This document shows positions 17,664 through 28,813 of a stretch of 64,000 nucleotides of DNA, piece after piece. Positions within the stretch are counted from its first letter, which is position 1. Every line of letters begins with the position of its first letter. The notes below the pieces were generated by a model. It was given only the letters and a program-made list of their open reading frames with translations, did not search any database and had not been told where the DNA came from. Source of the DNA: Anaerolineae bacterium (GTDB lineage: Bacteria > Chloroflexota > Anaerolineae > Aggregatilineales > Phototrophicaceae); contig JAJDZQ010000009.1 of assembly GCA_022824565.1 (NCBI GenBank), forward strand, positions 1 to 64,000, read 5' to 3'. Position numbers and translations under genes: made by a program.

Positions 17664-19367
17664 ATGAGTATCCCCTCCGACCTGAGCATCGCGCAGAGCG
17701 CCAAGCTGCTGCGTATCGACAAAATCGCCGAGCAAATGGGGCTCGAGCCCGACCGCGATCTGGAGCATTATGGTCCGCATGTCGCCAAGATTAAGTTGGA
17801 GGCGCTGGAACGGCTGGGGGGGCGCCCCGACGCAAAATATGTGGATGTGACCGCCATCACGCCGACGCCGCTGGGCGAAGGCAAGTCGACCACGACGGTG
17901 GGCATTGGCCAAGCGATGCAGCATATCGGCAAGCGCGCCATCATCACCGTGCGTCAACCATCGCAGGGACCAACTTTCGGCATCAAAGGCGGCGCGGCCG
18001 GCGGCGGCTATAGCCAGATCGTGCCGATGGAGAATTTCAATCTGCACCTGACCGGCGATATTCATGCCATCAGCGCGGCGCACAATCTCATCGCGGCCAT
18101 GCTGGATGCGCATATGTATCATGGCAACGAGCGCGAGATTGACATTCACAATATCCCCTGGCGGCGCGTGGTCGACCTCAACGATCGGGCGCTGCGCAAT
18201 GTCATCGTCGGGCTGGGCAAGCGCTTTGATGGCGTCCCGCGGCAGAGCGGTTATGACATCACAGTCGCATCGGAATTGATGGCGATTTTGGCGCTGACGA
18301 CTTCGCTACAAGATATGCGGGCGCGCATCGGCAAGATGGTGGTGGCATACGACAAAGCCAAACAGCCCGTCACGGCCGAAGACATTCGCGCGGCTGGCGC
18401 TGCCACAGTGTTGATGAAGGACGCCATCAAGCCCAATTTGATGCAAACCCTCGAAGGCACGCCGGCGCTGGTGCATGCCGGTCCTTTCGCCAATATCGCG
18501 CATGGCAATTCTTCTATCATCGCCGACTTGATCGCCATGAAATGCGGCGAATATGTCGTGACCGAGTCGGGATTTGGGGCAGATATCGGCGCGGAGAAGT
18601 TCTTCAACATCAAAGCGCGCATCGCTGGTTTGCGGCCGAATGCCGTTGTGTTGGTCGCCACCATCCGCGCATTAAAAGCGCATACGGGCAAGTATCGCAT
18701 CATCCCTGGCAAGCCGATCGACTCTGCCCTGCGCGAAGAGAATGTCGCCGATGTCGAAGCCGGGGCGGTCAACATGGTGCGCCACCTAGAAAATCTGCGC
18801 AAGTTCGGCGTCAACCCCGTGGTCGCCATCAATGTCTTCGCCGATGACACGCCGCGCGAGATCGCCGCTGTCCGCGAGATCGCCCTGGCCAGCGGGGCTG
18901 TGGGCGCGAGCGTGGCCAGGCACTGGGCAGAAGGCGGGGCTGGCGCGGCCGATCTGGCTGAAATGATTGTCTCGGCCTGCGACACGCCCAACGACTTCCG
19001 TCTGCTCTACCCCGATGACATGGCGATAAGCGACAAGATCGAGACCATTGCCCGCGAGATTTACCGCGCGGACGGCGTCGATTATACGCCTGTCGCCAGC
19101 CGCAAAATCCGCCAATACGAAGCGCAGGGCTTGCGAAACCTGCCCATCTGCATGGCAAAAACGCACCTCAGCCTGAGCGACGACCCCAAGCTCAAAGGCG
19201 CGCCAGATGGCTTCCGCATCACCATTACAGATGTGCGGGCCTCGGCAGGCGCGGGCTTCATCTATCCGCTGTGTGGCGATGTGCGTACGATGCCGGGCTT
19301 GGGTAAAATGCCAGCGGCGATGCAGGTAGATATCGACGCAGACGGCAAAGTTGTCGGCTTGTTCTAA
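17664..19367 (+). CDS. fhs: Formate--tetrahydrofolate ligase
   Basis: A 567-residue enzyme that uses ATP to join formate to tetrahydrofolate, giving 10-formyl-THF for purine synthesis and one-carbon metabolism. The P-loop is TPLGEGKSTTTVG, followed by VRQPSQGPTFGIKGGAAGGG, the FNLHLTGDIHAI motif and a C-terminal KTHLSLSDDP. The length fits the family (about 555-570). ATG 17664 has GAAGGGA about 10-15 bases upstream. pyrB follows after 18 bases with no terminator, so fhs is probably the first gene of the pyrimidine operon. Confidence 0.95.
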   Translation: MSIPSDLSIAQSAKLLRIDKIAEQMGLEPDRDLEHYGPHVAKIKLEALERLGGRPDAKYVDVTAITPTPLGEGKSTTTVGIGQAMQHIGKRAIITVRQPSQGPTFGIKGGAAGGGYSQIVPMENFNLHLTGDIHAISAAHNLIAAMLDAHMYHGNEREIDIHNIPWRRVVDLNDRALRNVIVGLGKRFDGVPRQSGYDITVASELMAILALTTSLQDMRARIGKMVVAYDKAKQPVTAEDIRAAGAATVLMKDAIKPNLMQTLEGTPALVHAGPFANIAHGNSSIIADLIAMKCGEYVVTESGFGADIGAEKFFNIKARIAGLRPNAVVLVATIRALKAHTGKYRIIPGKPIDSALREENVADVEAGAVNMVRHLENLRKFGVNPVVAINVFADDTPREIAAVREIALASGAVGASVARHWAEGGAGAADLAEMIVSACDTPNDFRLLYPDDMAISDKIETIAREIYRADGVDYTPVASRKIRQYEAQGLRNLPICMAKTHLSLSDDPKLKGAPDGFRITITDVRASAGAGFIYPLCGDVRTMPGLGKMPAAMQVDIDADGKVVGLF

Positions 19368-19385
19368 GTTGCGCGGGAGGCAAGA

Positions 19386-20447
19386 TTGAGCGAACCAGCG
19401 GGCGAATTGTCCATCAGCCAGCATGCATTTGCCTATCAGCCGCCCCCCATAGACGGTGATTTTTTTGGCAAGCATATCATTTCGGTCGACCAGTTCCAGC
19501 GCCGCGACCTGGATATCCTGTTCCAGGCCGCCACATCCATCCGCAAGCGCATCCGCACGCAAGACCGTGGCTTGACCGAGCTTTGCGCCGGCAAAGTGAT
19601 GGCGTCGCTCTTTTTTGAAGCCAGCACGCGCACCGACATGTCCTTCCAGGCAGCCATGCGGCGGCTGGGCGGCGATGTCATCGCGGTCAGCAACGGCGTG
19701 CGCTTCTCGTCCATGTACAAGGGCGAAAATCTGTCCGATACCATCCGCGCGACCGGCTGCTATGCCGATGTCATTGTGCTGCGACATCCAGAAATCGGCT
19801 CGTCCTACGAAGCAGGCTATTACCTGGATCTGCTCAATCAGCGCATTGACAATCCGACGGTGGCGATCAGCGGTGGCGATGGCATTGGCGAGCACCCGAC
19901 CCAGGCGCTGCTCGATATGTTCACGATTTTTGACCAGAAGAAATCGCTGGACGGGCTGACGATCGCGCTAGTCGGCGACTTGAAGCACGGCCGCACCGTG
20001 CATTCGCTGGCGAAGCTGCTCGCCTATTATGACGCCGACGATGTGCGTTTGTGCCTGGTCGCGCCGCAGTCTTTGGCCATGCCCGCTGATATCTGCAAGC
20101 TGGTGGCCGAGCACGGCATCCATGTCCAGCAGACCGACGACCTGCGCGAAATTATCGCCCAGACCGATGTCATCTATTGGACGCGCATCCAAGAAGAGCG
20201 CTTTGCCGATGAAAGCGCCTATAGCCGCATCAAAGACCGCTTCATCATGACGCCGAGCCTGCTGGCACAAGCGCCCGCAGACGCGATATTGATGCACCCG
20301 CTGCCTCGTAAACACGAAATGGGCACGCGCGCCGACCACGATGTGCTGGATGCCGACAGACGCTCTATCTATTTTGAACAGATGGAAAATGGCATGTTCG
20401 TGCGCATGGCTTTGCTGGTCAAGGTGCTGCGCGGGGTATATGTCTGA
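19386..20447 (+). CDS. pyrB: Aspartate carbamoyltransferase catalytic subunit
   Basis: A 353-residue enzyme that condenses carbamoyl phosphate with aspartate to N-carbamoyl-aspartate, the first committed step to UMP. The carbamoyl-phosphate loop FEASTRTDMSFQAAMRRLGG and the HPTQALLDMFTI and MHPLPRKHEM motifs are intact. The start is TTG 19386 behind GGGAGG. The N-terminal 35 residues extend beyond the usual start. No regulatory subunit gene (pyrI) follows. Its TGA overlaps the pyrC ATG (TGATG), so translation is probably coupled. Confidence 0.94.
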   Translation: MSEPAGELSISQHAFAYQPPPIDGDFFGKHIISVDQFQRRDLDILFQAATSIRKRIRTQDRGLTELCAGKVMASLFFEASTRTDMSFQAAMRRLGGDVIAVSNGVRFSSMYKGENLSDTIRATGCYADVIVLRHPEIGSSYEAGYYLDLLNQRIDNPTVAISGGDGIGEHPTQALLDMFTIFDQKKSLDGLTIALVGDLKHGRTVHSLAKLLAYYDADDVRLCLVAPQSLAMPADICKLVAEHGIHVQQTDDLREIIAQTDVIYWTRIQEERFADESAYSRIKDRFIMTPSLLAQAPADAILMHPLPRKHEMGTRADHDVLDADRRSIYFEQMENGMFVRMALLVKVLRGVYV

Positions 20448-21523
20448 TGCCGATCATCCGCATCCCCGGCCTGATCGACCCGCACACCCACCTGCGCGAC
20501 CTGGACTGGGCGCACAAAGCCACTTTCGCGAGCGAAACAAGTGCCGCCATCGCCGGCGGGTATACGGCGGTCTTTGATATGCCCAACACAGCGCCATCCA
20601 CAACCAGCGAAAAGCTGCTCGATGAAAAACTGGCGCGCATTGACCAGGCGGCGCACTGTGACTGGGGTCTATACTTCGGCGCATCCCAAGCCGACAATAC
20701 CCGCGAATATGCAGACATCGCCGCGCGAGTCTGCGGCCTCAAAATATACAACAACGCCACCACGGGCGACCTGCTCATAAACACCAGCGTCATGCGCGAG
20801 CGACACTATCGCGCCTGGACAGCCAGCCGACTCATCGCCGTGCATGCCGAGGGCGAAACAGTCGCAAATATCCTGGAGCTGGTGCGCAAGTATCGCCAGC
20901 CCACGCACTTTTTGCATATCAGCAGCCAGCGCGAGATCAACCTGCTTATGGCGGCAAAGAACGAAGGCTTGCCCGTCACCATCGGCGTCTGCCCGCATCA
21001 TCTCTTCCTCAGCGAAGACGACCTGCCCAGCATCGGCAGCTTTGGCCGCATGAAGCCGGAGCTGAAGACCAAAGCCGACCAGCGCGCCCTGTGGCGGGCG
21101 ATACGACAGGGCGTGGTGGACATCATCGAATCGGACCACGCGCCACATACCATCGCCGAGAAAGAGGCGGAGATGCCAGCCTATGGCGTGCCGGGTTTAG
21201 AAACGACCTTGCCGCTGATGATGCAAGCGGTCAAAGATGGCCGGCTGCCTTTGCAGCGCGCCTGCGACATGCTATCGCTGAATGTGCAGCGCATTTGGCG
21301 CATCACGCCGCTGCCCAAGACCTACACGGTCGTCGATACCGATGCCAGCTTCGTCATCGAGCGGCAAAATCTGCATACACTGTGTGGCTGGTCGCCCTTC
21401 GAAGGGGCGCGCGTTTGCGGACGCGTGCGCGAAGTTTGGATCCGCGGGCACAAAGTCTATGACGGCGAAGCAGTGCTCAGCCCGCCCGGCTTTGGGCGCA
21501 ATCTATTTGGGTTCGTGGCATGA
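20447..21523 (+). CDS. pyrC: Dihydroorotase
   Basis: A 358-residue amidohydrolase that closes carbamoyl-aspartate to dihydroorotate. Metal ligands are visible: DPHTHLRD (HxH), the Lys of GLKIYNN that is carboxylated in relatives, the His of AVHAE, FLHISS, VCPHHLFLS and the Asp of ESDHAPH. The pattern is that of the CAD/type I-like dihydroorotases. It overlaps pyrB by 1 base and pyrD by 4 bases (ATGA). Confidence 0.93.
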   Translation: MPIIRIPGLIDPHTHLRDLDWAHKATFASETSAAIAGGYTAVFDMPNTAPSTTSEKLLDEKLARIDQAAHCDWGLYFGASQADNTREYADIAARVCGLKIYNNATTGDLLINTSVMRERHYRAWTASRLIAVHAEGETVANILELVRKYRQPTHFLHISSQREINLLMAAKNEGLPVTIGVCPHHLFLSEDDLPSIGSFGRMKPELKTKADQRALWRAIRQGVVDIIESDHAPHTIAEKEAEMPAYGVPGLETTLPLMMQAVKDGRLPLQRACDMLSLNVQRIWRITPLPKTYTVVDTDASFVIERQNLHTLCGWSPFEGARVCGRVREVWIRGHKVYDGEAVLSPPGFGRNLFGFVA

Positions 21524-22695
21524 AAGCCCGGCGCTGGTTGCTGCGCTTTTTCGATATCGCCTATGGCTTGTTCTGTCACATGCTGCTGTTTCGCATATCG
21601 GCACAGCGCGCGCACCAGGTTGCCATCGCGCAGCTGGGCTGGCTGGAGCGCTGGCAGCTGCCAACTATTCTGGCGCAGCGCCTGCGAGTTTGGCTCATGC
21701 CCGTGCAGACACTGGAAGTCGGCGGCGCGAAATTGTCGACCCGGCTCATTCTGGCGGCGGGCCTCGTCAAGGGGAGCGGATTTCTCAGCGAAGACGAGGC
21801 GCTGCGTGCTGTCGTGCAGCGGCGCGAGAATATCATGCCGGGCTGGCGAATGCTGCCGGCGCTGGTCGGTCCCATCGAATTTGGCAGCTTTACACGGCAT
21901 CCGCGCCTGGGCAACCCCGGCACAACCCTGTGGCGGCAGCGGGCTGCGCAATCAACCCAGAATCGTGTCGGTTTGCGCAATCCCGGCGCGCGGGCAGCGG
22001 CAGTTTTTCTGGGCGCGCGCATTGAGCAGATGCCTCGCGAATTTGGCATCAACATCGCCGTCTCGCCCGGCGTCAACGAGCTTGCGCAACAACAGGCAGA
22101 AGCGGTCGAGTCGCTACTTTTTTTCCTGGATGCAGGTTTGCGACCCAGCTGGTTCACGCTCAACATCAGCTGCCCGAATACCGAAGACGATCCCGGCGGA
22201 TATCAACTCGAGACTGGCGCGCGCGGTCTCTGCGCTGCGTTTGTCGCCGAGCTGCAGGCGCAAAATCTGGAGATTCCGCTGTGGGTCAAGGTGAGTCCAG
22301 GATTGGCTGCCTCGCAATATCACCTGTTGATGCGCACCTTCGCCGAGGTGGGTGTGCGCGCGGTGATCGCCACCAACACCTTGGCAAGGCCCAGCCCGAC
22401 AAACCCGGACCTGAACGCGGGCGTAGGCGGCGGCGCATTGCGAGAAAGCGCGCTGCTGGCGGTGGCAGCGCTGCAAGCTGCGAAAGACCGGCTCGGCTGC
22501 GCGGTCGATATCATCGGCTGTGGCGGGGTCCTGGATGCCGCTAGCTTTCATCAGCATAGTCAGTCTGGCGCTGTGGCTGCGCAATATTGGTCGGCGCTGG
22601 TATATCGCGGTCCTTTTGCCGCTGCCTTAATCGAAAACGAACTTGCCAACCATGACTATAGCTACGAAGCGATCCATCGCGAGCGCCTTGCTTGA
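21520..22695 (+). CDS. pyrD: Dihydroorotate dehydrogenase
   Basis: A 391-residue flavoprotein that oxidises dihydroorotate to orotate. The N-terminal extension with the ISAQRAHQVAIAQLG segment matches the membrane-anchoring helices of class 2 (quinone-dependent) enzymes, and no pyrK gene is present. The catalytic loop, however, reads NISCPNTEDD: a Cys stands where class 2 enzymes have Ser, as in class 1. FMN-site segments GLRNPGA, WVKVSPGL, ATNTLARP and IIGCGGVLDA are present. The predicted 3' region overlaps pyrE by 44 bases. Confidence 0.9.
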   Translation: MKARRWLLRFFDIAYGLFCHMLLFRISAQRAHQVAIAQLGWLERWQLPTILAQRLRVWLMPVQTLEVGGAKLSTRLILAAGLVKGSGFLSEDEALRAVVQRRENIMPGWRMLPALVGPIEFGSFTRHPRLGNPGTTLWRQRAAQSTQNRVGLRNPGARAAAVFLGARIEQMPREFGINIAVSPGVNELAQQQAEAVESLLFFLDAGLRPSWFTLNISCPNTEDDPGGYQLETGARGLCAAFVAELQAQNLEIPLWVKVSPGLAASQYHLLMRTFAEVGVRAVIATNTLARPSPTNPDLNAGVGGGALRESALLAVAALQAAKDRLGCAVDIIGCGGVLDAASFHQHSQSGAVAAQYWSALVYRGPFAAALIENELANHDYSYEAIHRERLA

Positions 22696-23296
22696 TATTG
22701 GCGCAGTCGGCTTTACCGCCGAGGCGCCCATCACATTCAAGTCGGGCATACGCTCGCCGATCTATGTTGACAACCGCCGGCTTAGCTTCCATCCATCCGC
22801 CTGGCGCGTGGTGATCGAGGGCTTCGTGACGGCGATAGACTCGCGGGCATTGGCCTTCGATGCGCTGGCTGGCGTGGCGCTGGGTGGCGTCGCTCATTGC
22901 GCTGCGATTGCCTGGCAGGTCGGCAAGCCGGCGGTGATCGTGCGCAAAGAAACCAAGTCGCATGGCGCTGGCAAACGCATCGAAGGCGGCGAAATTGACG
23001 GGCTGCGCGTGCTGTTGATCGAAGACTTGGTGACGACAGGCGGCAGCAGTTTGTCTGGCGTGGCCGCGCTGCGTGAGGCTGGCGCAACGGTCGTGGATGT
23101 CTGCGCCATCGTCAGTTATGGCTTCGCCGAGGCAGCGGCCGCCTTCGCCCAGGCTGGTCTGCGTCTGCACACACTGACGAACTTCGAGGTCATCATGCAA
23201 GAAGCACAAGCGCGCGGCAGCCTGGATGCGGCGCAGTTGGCAATCGTGCGCAGTTGGTTTGCCGATCCACACGCATGGGGGCGCGACAAATGCTGA
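22652..23296 (+). CDS. pyrE: Orotate phosphoribosyltransferase
   Basis: A 214-residue type I phosphoribosyltransferase that attaches ribose 5-phosphate from PRPP to orotate to form OMP. The PRPP loop is VLLIEDLVTTGGSS, with the family opening AITFKSG-like PITFKSGIRSPIYVDNR and the catalytic-loop lysines in VRKETKSHGAGKR. The ATG at 22652 lies inside the end of pyrD; a TTG three codons earlier is possible. The stop overlaps pyrF by 7 bases. Confidence 0.92.
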   Translation: MTIATKRSIASALLDIGAVGFTAEAPITFKSGIRSPIYVDNRRLSFHPSAWRVVIEGFVTAIDSRALAFDALAGVALGGVAHCAAIAWQVGKPAVIVRKETKSHGAGKRIEGGEIDGLRVLLIEDLVTTGGSSLSGVAALREAGATVVDVCAIVSYGFAEAAAAFAQAGLRLHTLTNFEVIMQEAQARGSLDAAQLAIVRSWFADPHAWGRDKC

Positions 23297-24099
23297 ACGC
23301 CGCAGCCAAATATGATGCCCGCGCCAAAGCCGCAAATTCATTGCTGTGCATCGGGCTGGACAGCGACCTGGCCAAGCTGCCGCAGGCATTCATGCGCAGC
23401 GACCAACCGCAGCTGACTTTCAACCGCCACATCATCGACGCGACCGCCCAATATGCCGCGGCTTTCAAGCTCAACAGCGCCTTTTACGAAGCGGCGGGCG
23501 CGGCCGGCTGGCAGCAGCTTGCGCAGACGATCGACTATTTGCGGGCGCGCCACCCGGATATGCTGACGATCTGCGATGCCAAACGCGCGGATATCGGCAA
23601 TACCAGCGCCGCTTATGCCAGCGCCATCTTCGAGCAGCTGGGTTTTGACGCCGTCACGCTCAATCCCTATCTGGGCTGGGACGCGCTCGCGCCCTTCCTC
23701 TGCTATCGCGACAAAGCCTGCATTGTCTTGTGCCGCACTTCCAATCCCGGTTGCGCCGACTTGCAAAATCTGCTGGTAGACGGGGTCCCCCTGTGGCAGG
23801 TGGTGGCGCAGCAAGCGATTCAGCGCCAGGAGCGTGACCAAATCATGCTGGTGGCGGGCGCGACCTATCCGCAGGAGCTGGCGCAGATTCGCCAAATAGT
23901 CGGCGACATGACCTTGCTTGTGCCGGGCGTTGGCGCGCAAGGCGGTGATGTTGAGGAAGTGCTGGGCGCGGGGCTGAACAACTTTGGGCGCGGCTTGATA
24001 ATCAACTCGTCGCGCGGAATCATCTTCGCCGATGATCCAGCCCAGGCCGCCGCCGCCCTGCGCGACAAGATCAATGCTGGGCGCGGACATGCCCGCTAG
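23290..24099 (+). CDS. pyrF: Orotidine 5'-phosphate decarboxylase
   Basis: A 269-residue TIM-barrel enzyme that decarboxylates OMP to UMP, the end of the pathway. The catalytic motif ICDAKRADIGNTS and the opening LLCIGLDSDLAKLP identify the longer pyrF type 2 form; LVPGVGAQGGD is the phosphate-binding loop. The ATG at 23290 follows GGGGGCG and overlaps the pyrE stop; the reading frame opens further upstream but only within pyrE. Confidence 0.94.
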   Translation: MLNAAAKYDARAKAANSLLCIGLDSDLAKLPQAFMRSDQPQLTFNRHIIDATAQYAAAFKLNSAFYEAAGAAGWQQLAQTIDYLRARHPDMLTICDAKRADIGNTSAAYASAIFEQLGFDAVTLNPYLGWDALAPFLCYRDKACIVLCRTSNPGCADLQNLLVDGVPLWQVVAQQAIQRQERDQIMLVAGATYPQELAQIRQIVGDMTLLVPGVGAQGGDVEEVLGAGLNNFGRGLIINSSRGIIFADDPAQAAAALRDKINAGRGHAR

Positions 24100-24547
24100 C
24101 CAGCGAACGGTCTTTGCCAAGACCAGCCGCTTCGACGCCAGCCTGGACGAGTTGCTGCGCTTCCATCAGCATCCACGCGCCCTGGCGAAGTTGACGCCAC
24201 CGCCCCTATTCGCGCAATTGCTGCGCGACGAGCGGCAGTCTATCACCGAAGGCGAAGTCGAGTTTAGGTTGTGGTTTGGTCCCATGCCCATACGTTGGAT
24301 TGCGCGGCACGAACCTGGAGCCACGCCCGATTCATTCGCCGATGTGCAGATGCGCGGACCGCTGGCCTATTGGCGACACGAGCATATTTTTCGTGATGCT
24401 GCTGGCGGCGTCGAGCTGACAGACCGCGTAACACTGGCGCACAAACCGGGACTTTGGGGCATATTCACGCGGCTGGCTTTCAACGGGCTGTCGTTGCGCA
24501 TGCTCTTCGCTTTTCGACATTGGCGCACCAGGCGCGCGCTTGCCTAA
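24089..24547 (+). CDS. SRPBCC/START-like family protein (cyclase/dehydrase type)
   Basis: A 152-residue protein with the profile of the SRPBCC ligand-binding fold: an opening VFAKTSRFDASLDELLRFH, a TPPPLF segment, EGEVEFRLWFGPMPIRWIARHE and a C-terminal helix with AFRHWRTRR. Members bind hydrophobic ligands, and several are annotated as cell-division inhibitors or cyclases without proof. The start is probably ATG 24089 (an alternative is 24074), overlapping pyrF by 11 bases, so it rides at the end of the pyrimidine operon. Its 3' end overlaps the convergent MaoC-like gene by 4 bases. Confidence 0.6.
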   Translation: MPASQRTVFAKTSRFDASLDELLRFHQHPRALAKLTPPPLFAQLLRDERQSITEGEVEFRLWFGPMPIRWIARHEPGATPDSFADVQMRGPLAYWRHEHIFRDAAGGVELTDRVTLAHKPGLWGIFTRLAFNGLSLRMLFAFRHWRTRRALA

Positions 24548-25023
24548 TCCACCTCGTCTGCCGGCCGCGACATCATCAGCAGGCTGAGGCTGCCTTTCTG
24601 GGCGATCGCGCCGTCTTGCTTGATGACGCGCATCTCCAACACGACCACGCCGCCACCCAAACGCCGCGCGGGGCGAGCCTCGGCGACCTTCAGCTCTGCG
24701 TGAATCGTATCGCCAATGAAGACGGGCGCGCTGAACTTCATTTCCAGCCCCCTGAAGCCCAGCACGGTCCGTTCCAAGATGCCCAGTTGATAGGCCTGCC
24801 CCACCGCGTAACTCAAGGTCAGCATCCCGTGCGCCACCCGCTGGCCCATGAACGAGCCTTCGCAATACTCGGCGTCGGTGTGCATGGGATTGTAATCGCC
24901 GGTCAGACCAGCGAAAGCCACCAGATCGGATTCTGTGATGGTGCGGCCACGCGTGCGCAGGGTGGTACCGACCACAAATTCGTCAAAGTACAAGCCGCGC
25001 GGGCTCTCCAACATCTCTTTCAT
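24544..25023 (-). CDS. MaoC-like hot-dog hydratase
   Basis: A 159-residue hot-dog-fold protein of the MaoC/(R)-enoyl-CoA hydratase family. The catalytic stretch is FAGLTGDYNPMHTD, in which the Asp and His serve as the hydratase dyad, followed by VAHGMLTLSYAVGQAYQLG. Such proteins hydrate enoyl-CoA thioesters in fatty or branched acid pathways. ATG 25023 is chosen because GGGACGA lies 6 bases upstream; an ATG four codons earlier (25035) is possible. Confidence 0.82.
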   Translation of the reverse strand: MKEMLESPRGLYFDEFVVGTTLRTRGRTITESDLVAFAGLTGDYNPMHTDAEYCEGSFMGQRVAHGMLTLSYAVGQAYQLGILERTVLGFRGLEMKFSAPVFIGDTIHAELKVAEARPARRLGGGVVVLEMRVIKQDGAIAQKGSLSLLMMSRPADEVD

Positions 25024-25120
25024 GCTTCGTCCCATAGCCAATGCGCGAATTTGCGGGCCTGCGGGGCGAGACTGTTTTTGCCCCCGATAGCGGTCGCTTG
25101 GCCGAAGCCGATGGAAAGCA

Positions 25121-27250
<2,130 letters not shown>

Positions 27251-27293
27251 GAATTCGGACTCCCTCGTCGTTTTACAATCCTACAAGCCGTCT

Positions 27294-27321
27294 ATGCTAG
27301 CGGAAAATGCGGGCTTTTCAA
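27294..27321 (-). promoter_or_regulatory. Possible sigma-70 promoter for hppA
   Basis: On the minus strand TTGAAA (27321-27316), 16 bases, then TAGCAT (27299-27294). The start of transcription would be near 27287, about 37 bases before the ATG. Confidence 0.45.
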
Positions 27322-27454
27322 CACGCTATGCGCAACGATGCCGCACAAATCTTTTGCTTTCCTCTCGCTGTGCTCAACCTGCTCGGTGCGCTCGCTGGCA
27401 AAGCATGTAGGCGGCGATTATGACAATCATGCGGCCTGGTCGCTGCGTGGCCTG

Positions 27455-27463
27455 TGCTACACT
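27455..27463 (+). promoter_or_regulatory. Possible extended -10 promoter for the yraN-miaA-moaC-moaDE-rnc cluster
   Basis: TGCTACACT at 27455-27463 is a TG-n-TACACT extended -10 box. It lies 26 bases before the yraN start, with no good -35. Confidence 0.4.
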
Positions 27464-27489
27464 TGCCAAAGAGATGTGGGCGGTGGGCA

Positions 27490-27855
27490 GTGCAGCGGAC
27501 GAAACAAATCGGCAAGCGCGGCGAGCAACTGGCGCGAGCCTACCTCCGGCGGCAGGGCTATGCGATTTTGCACAGCAACTGGACCTGCCTCGCTGGCGAG
27601 CTGGACATTGTGGCGCGGCAACGAGGCATATTGGCTTTTGTCGAAGTCAAGACGCGGCGCGCTGCCAGCACCGAAGCGGCTCTGGCCAGCATCACACCCA
27701 ACAAACGCCAGCGCCTGCTGAACGCCGTCTATCGTTATCTGCACGAAAATGGGTTCGACGCCGAGGCAGCCTGGCGCGTTGATGTGATCGCCATCTCGCT
27801 GCAGCCGAATGGAGCGGCGACAATCGCCCATGTGGAGGACGCATTTGACTGGTGA
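27490..27855 (+). CDS. yraN: YraN/UPF0102 family endonuclease-like protein
   Basis: A 121-residue protein of the UPF0102 family with a PD-(D/E)XK-like fold: RGEQLARAYLRRQGYAIL, then GELDIVARQRG and FVEVKTRR, carrying the Glu, Asp and EVK catalytic set. The cellular role is unproven, though relatives sit near rnhB and DNA-repair genes. The start is taken as GTG 27490, which gives the normal length. The gene opens a rightward cluster and overlaps miaA by 11 bases. Confidence 0.88.
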   Translation: MQRTKQIGKRGEQLARAYLRRQGYAILHSNWTCLAGELDIVARQRGILAFVEVKTRRAASTEAALASITPNKRQRLLNAVYRYLHENGFDAEAAWRVDVIAISLQPNGAATIAHVEDAFDW

Positions 27856-28813
27856 AGCGCCGTTGCTGATCGTCCTGGGCGCGACAGGCGTCGGCAAGAC
27901 ACAACTTGCCATCCGGCTGGCGCAGCGGCTGCATGGCGAAATCATCGGCGCGGACAGTCGGCAGGTTTACCGCTATATGGATATCGGCACGGCCAAACCC
28001 ACGCCAGAACAACAAGCGCTCGTCCCGCACCAGCTCATTGACCTGGTCGCTCCTGATCACAAGTTGAGCCTGGCGGAATACCTGGATGCGGCGAATCGGG
28101 CAATCGCCGCTTGTCAGGCGCGCGGCAAACTGCCCCTGCTGGTCGGCGGCAGCGGGCAATACATCAGCGCGGTCGAAGAAGGCTGGTCGATCCCGCGCGT
28201 CCCGCCCGATGCCCAACTGCGCGCCGAGCTTGAAGCATTCGCAGACCGCCATTCGCCCGCCGCCTTGCACCAACGTCTGCGCCAGGTCGATGCAGCGGCT
28301 GCCGATGCCATTCATCCCAACAACATCCGCCGCGTCATCCGCGCGCTGGAAGTGCAGATGCTGACGGGCCAGCCAATCAGCCAGCAGCAAGTCAAGCGCC
28401 CGCCACCCTGGCGCATATTGAGGCTGGGCTTGCGTTTGCCAAGAGAGATTTTATACCCGCGCGTCGATGCCCGCGTTGACGACATGATCGCCGCTGGCTT
28501 CGTGGCCGAGGTGGCGAGCCTGCTGGATATGGGATACGACCGGCGGCTGCCCGCTATGAGTGGCTTGGGCTATAGCGAAATGGCGGCGCATCTGCTGGAT
28601 GGCAGAAATTTGCAGGAAGCGGTTGAACGGACGAAGTTCAGCACGCATGAATTCATCCGCCAGCAAGAAGTCTGGTTTCGAGGGCACGACAACGGCATAG
28701 TGTGGCATAATGCGGCGCAGATTGATGTTGATGAGCTGGCAGCGCAGATCGCCGAATTCTTCGCCCAGACGGTGGGAACAGATGACAGAAAGCCAATTGA
28801 CGCACCTGACTGA
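27845..28813 (+). CDS. miaA: tRNA dimethylallyltransferase
   Basis: A 322-residue enzyme that transfers a dimethylallyl group to N6 of A37 in tRNAs reading codons that begin with U. The P-loop is LGATGVGKTQLA, followed by IIGADSRQVYRYMDIGTAKP, the HQLIDLVAPD segment and VGGSGQYISAV, all classic for MiaA. The start is TTG 27845: GGAGG lies 6 bases upstream, a better fit than the upstream ATG 27830. It overlaps yraN by 11 bases and moaC by 32 bases. Confidence 0.94.
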   Translation: MTGEAPLLIVLGATGVGKTQLAIRLAQRLHGEIIGADSRQVYRYMDIGTAKPTPEQQALVPHQLIDLVAPDHKLSLAEYLDAANRAIAACQARGKLPLLVGGSGQYISAVEEGWSIPRVPPDAQLRAELEAFADRHSPAALHQRLRQVDAAAADAIHPNNIRRVIRALEVQMLTGQPISQQQVKRPPPWRILRLGLRLPREILYPRVDARVDDMIAAGFVAEVASLLDMGYDRRLPAMSGLGYSEMAAHLLDGRNLQEAVERTKFSTHEFIRQQEVWFRGHDNGIVWHNAAQIDVDELAAQIAEFFAQTVGTDDRKPIDAPD

